A stretch of DNA of 13,350 bases from Alphaproteobacteria bacterium (GTDB lineage Bacteria; Pseudomonadota; Alphaproteobacteria; Rhizobiales; Aestuariivirgaceae): contig JAPLOT010000039.1 in NCBI GenBank assembly GCA_026400595.1, positions 1 to 13,350 on the forward strand. The letters run 5' to 3'. This document shows positions 9,218 through 13,350 of the stretch, piece after piece. The position numbers were made by a program, and so were the translations under genes. The notes below the pieces were generated by a model. The model was not told the origin of the DNA. It saw only the letters and a program-made list of their open reading frames with translations, and ran no database searches. Within the stretch, counting starts at the first letter, position 1. Each line of letters starts with the position of its first letter.

Positions 9218-9358
9218 TCAAGCCTTTCGGCCGCCCTCGCTTGCCTTCTTCATGTCTGCTCTCGCAGCGACGAATGGCGAGTTGACAGGCACCGGCTTTG
9301 CCTTTTCCTGCTTAGGCTTCTTCTTTTCGCGATTACTTCTCTTCTGGCCTTTTGACAT
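9218..9358 (-). CDS. Small Lys/Arg-rich conserved protein (46 aa)
   Basis: A 46-residue basic protein starting MSKGQKRSNREKKKPK. The first half is almost entirely charged and the second half is ordinary, with no membrane segment. I recognise this N-terminal pattern from short uncharacterised proteins of rhizobia and relatives; no function is established to my knowledge. The high positive charge would suit nucleic-acid or ribosome contact, which is inference only. The start is decided by a strong AGGAGG five bases before the ATG at 9356-9358; the frame stays open upstream, but no comparable ribosome site is seen there. It lies 129 bp upstream of the cgs start on the same strand, so the two might share a transcript. 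Confidence 0.75.
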   Translation of the reverse strand: MSKGQKRSNREKKKPKQEKAKPVPVNSPFVAARADMKKASEGGRKA

Positions 9359-9443
9359 GGCATCCTCCTGCTCTGCTGTGGGCTTCACAATGACAACTGG
9401 ACGAAACGACAAGTCAGTCTCTGAACAGCACACGGATAGTCGG

Positions 9444-9472
9444 GGCGCTCCCGCGTTTTGTGCCGAGGCGCC
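9444..9472 (-). terminator. Imperfect stem-loop downstream of the PRC-barrel gene
   Basis: GGCGCTC (9444-9450) can pair with GAGGCGCC (9465-9472), giving seven pairs with one bulged base and a 14-base loop. It begins six bases beyond the PRC-barrel stop codon. No T-tract follows, so termination is only a possibility. Confidence 0.28.
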
Positions 9473-9477
9473 ATTTG

Positions 9478-10218
9478 CTACGGCGCTAACGCAAAGAGTG
9501 CATCGTTACGCCGGCGCCAGACCTCATCCGCGAGCCATTCATACTGCCGATCGGGCATGAGGGGCACGGACTTCAACTTTCCTTCATCGATAAGCAGGTA
9601 ATAGCTCTCGCGTCCTTCAGAGACCATCAGGAACTGGATGGGAACAACAAAGCTGTCCTTACCGGGAACGAAAAACCCGCCCGAAGCGACAACTGCGTAG
9701 TTACGCCGATTCTCGGTGGCGAGAACGATGTTTCTTACCTCTCCGACGATCTTGTCATCGGCCGTGCGAACTTCCGCGCCGATGATTTCGTCGGCCCGCA
9801 GACCGGGCCTGATCTGGTCGGCGGACACCAGCGGGGCTGCTCCCGGAAGGTTTCGCCGCCCAAGCGCAGCGCCCCCGCGCTGTACGAGCGACTCCTGGGC
9901 AGCCACCTGCTGTTCGACCATGTCTTCATCGCTGCCGCCGAGACTTCCCATCGAGGGCGAGGCGATCAACTCGCGAATGCCGGCAAGAAGCTGGTTGCAC
10001 TGAGCCTCGAGGCCATACGTCCAGAGAACGAAGGCGGAGTCCCGCAGGTGACGCAGATCTTTCACCATCTGGCGATTGGCTGGATCGCGGAACTCGGGTT
10101 TGTTCAGAATGGCTTCTTCAAGCCTGGCATCAGCCATGACGCATTCGGCCTGCGCGTCTCGCACGCCAAGCGTACCGGTGACCGTCAGGACGAGAAGCAG
10201 GCTGGTCGTGATCTTCAT
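9478..10218 (-). CDS. Exported PRC-barrel domain protein (246 aa)
   Basis: Residues 1-24 form a typical Sec signal peptide (MKITTSLLL core, cleavage after AQA), so the mature protein should be periplasmic. The N-terminal mature half is mostly helical and carries two cysteines (C26 and C74) that could form a disulphide. A low-complexity Gly/Ala/Gln linker at about 88-130 leads to a PRC-barrel-like beta domain at about 138-220, with the IIGAEVRTADDKIVGEVRNIV strands followed by the FVVPI and YYLLID strands. PRC-barrel domains are found in the ribosome factor RimM, photosynthetic reaction-centre H subunits and many small rhizobial stress-associated proteins. A signal peptide points to the last, envelope-type group. 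A weak AAGGG lies about 11 bases before the ATG. It precedes the 46-aa basic gene by 119 bp. No specific substrate or partner can be inferred. Confidence 0.88.
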   Translation of the reverse strand: MKITTSLLLVLTVTGTLGVRDAQAECVMADARLEEAILNKPEFRDPANRQMVKDLRHLRDSAFVLWTYGLEAQCNQLLAGIRELIASPSMGSLGGSDEDMVEQQVAAQESLVQRGGAALGRRNLPGAAPLVSADQIRPGLRADEIIGAEVRTADDKIVGEVRNIVLATENRRNYAVVASGGFFVPGKDSFVVPIQFLMVSEGRESYYLLIDEGKLKSVPLMPDRQYEWLADEVWRRRNDALFALAP

Positions 10219-10532
10219 TGTCTGTGTTGCCCTTCAGGCGCAGCAGGACTGGCGTAGGGAGCCTGTATCCCTTCGGGTTGTTGCGCGAACTGTTGCACGG
10301 CAAGCACCGAGCACCTTGCGCTGCGTCAAGAACAAGAGAGCGAAGCCCGGTTACAGGGTCGGCAGATGCAGGGCAATCGGCTGAACAGTCGCAACCATCA
10401 TGTGCCAGCCGTCTTGAGCGGCCCGGCGCATCTGCGTTGACAAGTACACTAGCACAAAAGTGACCATATCTCGCATGTATTCGACCGAGACCGGCGGCTA
10501 CCGACTCCGCGGTCGGCCCGCTCGGTCGAGGT
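10219..10532. other. Intergenic gap of 314 bp
   Basis: This lies between the stop of the DUF1488-like gene and the start of the PRC-barrel gene. The overlapping open frames here give compositionally odd Arg/Pro/Ala-rich translations with no family resemblance and no convincing ribosome site. The right side must contain the PRC-gene promoter on the minus strand. A CTTGAC hexamer lies about 110 bases upstream of that gene, but I found no matching -10 element. A TTGACA on the plus strand near 10437 likewise lacks a clear partner. Confidence 0.5.
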
Positions 10533-10796
10533 CTAGAGATCACCCGGTCTCAGAGTGTATGAACCTTCACGCCTTCCACCGTAAGCCTGAACGGCCGCCT
10601 TGCAGATTCGTTCCCTGTGGCGATCAAAGGCTGACAAAAGTTCTTGTGAGCCTGCAAGTGGGATGTGGTCGATAGCGCGAATGGCGTCTGCCTCCACGAA
10701 GAATGGCACTTCAGCCGTGCGGTCATAGCCCGAGAAACGAACACAGCCTCTCGTCGTGTCGAAGCTTCGGCTGAGATTTGGAAACACGAGGGTCAC
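10533..10796 (-). CDS. DUF1488-like small protein (87 aa)
   Basis: The protein opens MTLVFPNLSRSFDTTRGCVRF and continues FSGYDRTAEVPFFVEADAI, then ends in an AFDRHRERICKAA helix and a GSYTLRPGDL tail. This matches the layout I associate with DUF1488, a family of 80-100 aa proteins common in rhizobia and other proteobacteria. In these, a small beta domain (F.GYD...V.FFVE) is followed by a helix. The biochemical function is unknown. I set the start at the GTG at 10794-10796 because AAGGAG lies seven bases upstream and the family normally begins within a few residues of 'FPN'. The frame runs on upstream, but that extension is unlike the family and belongs to the overlapping gene in another frame. 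The GTG overlaps the TGA of that preceding ORF, suggesting translational coupling. Confidence 0.8.
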   Translation of the reverse strand: MTLVFPNLSRSFDTTRGCVRFSGYDRTAEVPFFVEADAIRAIDHIPLAGSQELLSAFDRHRERICKAAVQAYGGRREGSYTLRPGDL

Positions 10797-11023
10797 AAGC
10801 AAACTCCTTCGCTGAAGCGATTGCCGCCGCATCGAGCACAGTGGGATTGACCGTGCGTGAGGATGACCCAGCACTTCGGCACGGTCATGTAAGTGGGTAT
10901 GAGCGAGCTCATCTGCAATGCTTCTGATTGGTCGACTGCCATCAAATCGACTCGATGAGAGATCAGGCAACCCCAGAAGCGTCTTCTGACGTCTTCCCGG
11001 CTTCGCAGAAGGACCCTGACCAT
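10793..11023 (-). CDS. Hypothetical small Cys-containing protein (76 aa), coupled to the DUF1488-like gene
   Basis: I do not recognise this protein. Its N-terminal third is basic (MVRVLLRSREDVRRRFW). The C-terminal part reads VPKCWVILTHGQSHCARCGG and has a CxxC plus further cysteines and histidines, which could bind a metal. Two observations support it as a gene: a strong AAAGGAGG ends 10 bases before the ATG at 11021-11023, and its TGA overlaps the GTG of the DUF1488-like gene (GTGA), a usual sign of a co-translated pair. Against it are moderate third-position GC, no known family, and a start codon that shares its CATG with a plus-strand ORF. A shorter start within the frame (near MSSLIP) is possible but has a poorer ribosome site. 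Confidence 0.42.
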   Translation of the reverse strand: MVRVLLRSREDVRRRFWGCLISHRVDLMAVDQSEALQMSSLIPTYMTVPKCWVILTHGQSHCARCGGNRFSEGVCL

Positions 11024-11432
11024 GCCTGATTGTCCTCCTTTGAACACCTCGATTGCTGTCCCCGGGAGTCCGCCTGCGTCTTTTCGGGAGGCCCTCACCA
11101 TTCCTGAAAGTGCCTACAGGACCGCAGTCGCTATCCGGAATCGGGGGAGAATGAAGTCAGTCGAAGTTGTATTTGCTCTGCAGACTCACGATGCCCGGTC
11201 TGCCCATTATCAGGCCGTCTGTCCGCGCTGCCACACCGGGGACATCGCCGTCATCGTGAATCTGACGCAGAATGGCCAGTTTCAAGCGCCGCCAGCCTGC
11301 CCCGCACTGTGCTTGTCTTGCGAAGACAAGCTTGATTCCATGCTCGAAAGCGGGTCTTCGGCACGGACGCCTTCCGACCGCGCGGCGCTGAACGCCACAC
11401 TCAAGATCATGACGTCGCGGCCGCGTGAATGA
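11022..11432 (+). CDS. Hypothetical Cys-rich protein with possible zinc-ribbon (136 aa, or 93 aa from a later start)
   Basis: No family is recognised. The distinctive feature is a CPRC pair (residues 67-70) followed about 23 residues later by C93, C97 and C100 in CPALCLSC. Two closely spaced cysteine pairs resemble a zinc-ribbon-like fold. The C-terminus is helical and polar. The ATG at 11022 has AAGGA eight bases upstream, which is a good site. The first 43 residues, however, have weaker GC-rich codon preference than the rest. A second ATG at 11151 begins the better-looking part, but its purine run (GGGGGAG) is almost touching the codon. I list the longer form; the shorter would avoid overlap with the divergent minus-strand ORF. 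Function is unknown. Confidence 0.5.
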   Translation: MPDCPPLNTSIAVPGSPPASFREALTIPESAYRTAVAIRNRGRMKSVEVVFALQTHDARSAHYQAVCPRCHTGDIAVIVNLTQNGQFQAPPACPALCLSCEDKLDSMLESGSSARTPSDRAALNATLKIMTSRPRE

Positions 11433-11646
11433 GACAAGGCTTCCTCGCTTCTCGACTTGCAGGGCAGCAGCAGCCTCCGGAGAGCCGGTATCTGCTTGCT
11501 ACCGGGCATGAAGAAGCCCATGCAAGTGTGGAGGGGACTGGCTCGCTCTGATATCGCGCGGCGGTCCTGTTCAAGCTTTTCCCGCAGACATGCAGTGCTG
11601 ATCGATGCTGTCGGCGCTGCTTGCCTTTCATATGAAGGATCCCTCC

Positions 11647-11712
11647 ATGGCGCAACTTCGGCTCGGCAAAGTTGTGACTGTTGCCATTCTCGGCCCGCCA
11701 CGCGCGAGATGA
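11647..11712 (+). CDS. Possible leader peptide (21 aa) translationally coupled to the patatin lipoprotein
   Basis: A short frame from the ATG at 11647 encodes 21 residues beginning MAQLRLGKVV and ending GPPRAR. AAGGA sits seven bases before its ATG. Its TGA (11710-11712) overlaps the ATG (11709-11711) of the patatin-like gene in an ATGA. The patatin start has no ribosome site of its own, so this leader could deliver ribosomes to it. In-frame ATGs at 11632 and 11605 would lengthen the leader to 26 or 35 residues, but with poorer ribosome sites. The peptide itself resembles nothing I know. Confidence 0.35.
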   Translation: MAQLRLGKVVTVAILGPPRAR

Positions 11713-12938
11713 AGAAGCTGCGCAGAGGAGTCCTGGCCTTTCACGCCAGACGTCGTGGCCGCACCGCCTGCTGGCCTGCATTCCAGAAGTTGACCGCCGC
11801 AGCGGGCCTCGCCCTTCTTGTCGCCGGATGCGCCAGCAGCTTGGCCAGGCTCCCGGTGCCGGAGCCACTTGTCGATCAGGCCGCGGTCCCAGAGTTCAAG
11901 GATATCCGCTTCTGGGGTGACGCCCCACCCGGTGATGTGGACCGAATCGCCAGCAGTGCCGGCAAGGACCGGCAGAGGTATGTGATGGGCCACGCCCAGC
12001 ACGGACAGCGTTTTCTCGCAATATCGGGCGGCGGCAGCGATGGTGCATTCGGCGCCGGCCTTCTGGTCGGCTGGTCGGCGAGCGGAACGCGCCCTGAGTT
12101 CGATGTCGTCACGGGGGTCAGCACCGGCGCACTAATTGCCCCTTTCGCATTCCTCGGGCCTTTGCATGACCCGGCCCTCGAGGCGCTCTACACGCAATAC
12201 AGCACCGCCGAACTGCTCAAGCCCAAGGTCATCTCCGGCCTTCTTGGGGGAGCGGCGATCGCAGACAACCGGCCCTTTGAAGCCTTGATCGCCCATTACG
12301 TGACGGCCGAGATCATGGCGTCGGTGGCGCGTGAACACCACAAGGGCCGGCGACTCCTGGTTGGAACGACGAACATGGATGCGCAAAGGTCGGTGATTTG
12401 GGATTTGGGCGCGATTGCCAGCAGCGGGCGGCCCGACGCCCTACCACTGTTTCGGCGCGTCCTGATCGCTTCAGCCTCGATACCGGGTGCGTTTCCGCCC
12501 ATCCGGATCCAAGTCCGTGCCAAAGGGGGCCGCTATGACGAAATGCACCTGGATGGTGGCATCACATCGCAGGTCTTTTTCCTGCCATCGAAGGGTGACG
12601 GGGAACAGACCCCAGCGGCGGCCGACGACGAGCTTTATGTTATCCGCAACGGCCAGATCGGACCTGAGTATCTGGTGATTGAGAACGGCGTGACGCCGAT
12701 TGTCGGACGCTCGATATCGACCCTCGTCAAGAGCCAAGCCAACAGCGAACTCTTCAGTCTCTATTCGCGGGCCCAGCGATATCAAATCACATTTCATCTT
12801 GCCTACATTCCGTCGTCCTTCGATGTCGTCAGCAAGGAGACATTCGATTTGACTTACATGAACGCGCTGTTCAAACTCGGCTATGGCTTGGCGCGCGACG
12901 GCTATCCCTGGAGCGGAAGGCCCCCCGGATTTCAGTGA
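11709..12938 (+). CDS. Patatin-like phospholipase lipoprotein (409 aa)
   Basis: A predicted serine acyl-hydrolase anchored as a lipoprotein. The N-terminus has a basic stretch (MKKLRRG...RRRGR), a hydrophobic run and a lipobox LVAGC with Cys41 as the lipidation site. The patatin core follows: an oxyanion-type loop ISGGGSDGAFGAG at about 105-117, the nucleophile elbow GVSTG with Ser138, and the catalytic Asp282 in HLDGG. Together these give the Ser-Asp dyad of the family. Patatin-like enzymes hydrolyse lipid ester bonds; the actual lipid here is unknown. The oxyanion loop lacks the usual Arg/Lys after GGGx. The frame is open upstream to a TTG at 11457, but that extension lacks signal-peptide character. 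I chose 11709 because it places the lipobox sensibly and overlaps the stop of a leader ORF (ATGA), despite having no Shine-Dalgarno of its own. Confidence 0.9.
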   Translation: MKKLRRGVLAFHARRRGRTACWPAFQKLTAAAGLALLVAGCASSLARLPVPEPLVDQAAVPEFKDIRFWGDAPPGDVDRIASSAGKDRQRYVMGHAQHGQRFLAISGGGSDGAFGAGLLVGWSASGTRPEFDVVTGVSTGALIAPFAFLGPLHDPALEALYTQYSTAELLKPKVISGLLGGAAIADNRPFEALIAHYVTAEIMASVAREHHKGRRLLVGTTNMDAQRSVIWDLGAIASSGRPDALPLFRRVLIASASIPGAFPPIRIQVRAKGGRYDEMHLDGGITSQVFFLPSKGDGEQTPAAADDELYVIRNGQIGPEYLVIENGVTPIVGRSISTLVKSQANSELFSLYSRAQRYQITFHLAYIPSSFDVVSKETFDLTYMNALFKLGYGLARDGYPWSGRPPGFQ

Positions 12939-12990
12939 TGAGGCATGTCCAGATCGGCATCTTGGAAAAGGTCCGGCTACATGCTCGAAA

Positions 12991-13020
12991 ATCGGAGGGC
13001 GTTCCACTCCGATGGACGCC
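12991..13020 (+). terminator. Competing stem-loops downstream of the patatin gene, possible terminator
   Basis: ATCGGAG (12991-12997) pairs perfectly with CTCCGAT (13007-13013). Alternatively GGCGTTCCA (12998-13006) pairs with TGGACGCC (13013-13020), leaving one bulged T. The two foldings share bases and cannot coexist. The second is followed by TTGACTTTT, a weak T-rich run, so it could terminate patatin transcription about 60 bases past the stop codon. Confidence 0.4.
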
Positions 13021-13127
13021 TTGACTTTTGACGCCTGCGACAAAGGCCAGTCCCGCTTCGGGATGCCAGGGCGTTGAGTGGATATCCCATTTCTGCGGAA
13101 TGAAGGAGGGGCGCGAGATCAGCACAG

Positions 13128-13350
13128 ATGACATCCTGCCAGCTGGGAGCGCCACTGACGGGAACTCCTGCGGCTTTGAATGAGGCATACTCTGTCACGC
13201 TGATCTCCAGCAGTCTGGCGGCCGATGCGCCGAGCGGATGGCTTATGCCGATGTGGCAGAAAACTGGCGCCTACGTCGGGCCGATGCTCGTTGGCGGCAT
13301 TCCCCTCGGTCTGGCTATCGGTGGGGTGAGCGACTTCATGGTGCTTGCCA
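13128..13350 (+). CDS. Unidentified plus-strand ORF, cut by the window edge
   Basis: From the ATG at 13128 the frame stays open to the end, giving 74 residues. It begins MTSCQLGAPLTG and passes through SGWLMPMWQKTGAYVG into a hydrophobic segment (MLVGGIPLGLAIGG) that could be a transmembrane helix. An AAGGAGGGG lies upstream but about 17 bases away, farther than usual; later ATGs at 13245 and 13251 are alternative starts. I do not recognise the family. A competing 73-aa minus-strand frame (12977-13198) covers the first third but looks like a shadow. Confidence is limited because only the start is visible. Confidence 0.38.
   Translation, partial: MTSCQLGAPLTGTPAALNEAYSVTLISSSLAADAPSGWLMPMWQKTGAYVGPMLVGGIPLGLAIGGVSDFMVLA

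Noticed and set aside
8510..9355. Plus-strand frame of 281 aa running past the cgs start
   Set aside because: It overlaps the cgs N-terminus and the 46-aa basic gene on the opposite strand. Its only protein-like part is low-complexity and Leu/Phe-rich, caused by the complement of Lys/Glu codons.
10130..10543. Minus-strand 137-aa frame between the PRC-barrel and DUF1488-like genes
   Set aside because: It overlaps the PRC-barrel signal peptide region in another frame, has no good start and has an Arg/Pro-rich composition.
11485..11505. CCGGTA...TACCGG hairpin after the Cys-rich ORF
   Set aside because: It is only 6 bp, lies about 50 bases past the stop codon and has no T-tract, so it is not strong enough to call a terminator.
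11457..11708. N-terminal extension of the patatin protein to a TTG at 11457
   Set aside because: The extra 84 residues are Cys/Arg-rich with no signal-peptide logic and would bury the lipobox about 125 residues in. The start at 11709 fits far better.
11282..11868. Minus-strand frames (11282-11701 and 11407-11868) opposite the Cys-rich ORF and patatin upstream region
   Set aside because: Both are antisense to better-supported plus-strand features and lack ribosome sites or known motifs.
12977..13198. Minus-strand 73-aa frame after the patatin gene
   Set aside because: There is no ribosome site and no family resemblance, and it covers the putative terminator. The plus-strand ORF is the better candidate.

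Overview
The window looks like a piece of a GC-rich alphaproteobacterial genome, most likely Rhizobiales/Hyphomicrobiales. The indications are an intact cyclic beta-1,2-glucan synthase (NdvB/ChvB/Cgs type), a DUF1488-like protein, a short Lys/Arg-rich protein of the 'SKGQKRSNREKKKPK' type, and GC-rich codon use. Species and replicon cannot be read from the sequence.

Layout. Positions 1-65 hold the first 21 codons of an ArsR-family regulator on the minus strand, with a small palindrome across its start codon. Positions 66-496 contain no convincing intact gene; a short plus-strand stretch resembles a HupE/UreJ membrane motif. The minus-strand cgs gene (497-9088, 2863 aa) fills about two thirds of the window. 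Upstream of it, on the same strand, are the 46-aa basic protein (9218-9358) and an exported PRC-barrel protein (9478-10218). After a 314-bp gap come a DUF1488-like gene (10533-10796) and a small Cys-containing ORF (10793-11023) that overlaps it by 4 bases (GTGA), so these two probably form an operon. A plus-strand Cys-rich ORF (11022-11432) diverges from them. Then comes a patatin-like lipoprotein (11709-12938), preceded by a short leader ORF whose stop overlaps the patatin start (ATGA). The window ends inside an unidentified, partly hydrophobic plus-strand ORF (13128 to the edge).

Functional themes. Cgs makes periplasmic cyclic glucans used in osmoadaptation and host interaction. The PRC-barrel protein and the patatin lipoprotein are also predicted to be exported or envelope-anchored. 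The Cgs exporter (NdvA/ChvA) is not in the window, so no complete pathway can be reconstructed. I found no tRNA, rRNA, CRISPR array, transposase or recognisable insertion sequence. The most unusual local details are the two stop/start overlaps, the back-to-back start codons sharing one CATG at 11021-11024, and competing hairpins after the patatin gene.
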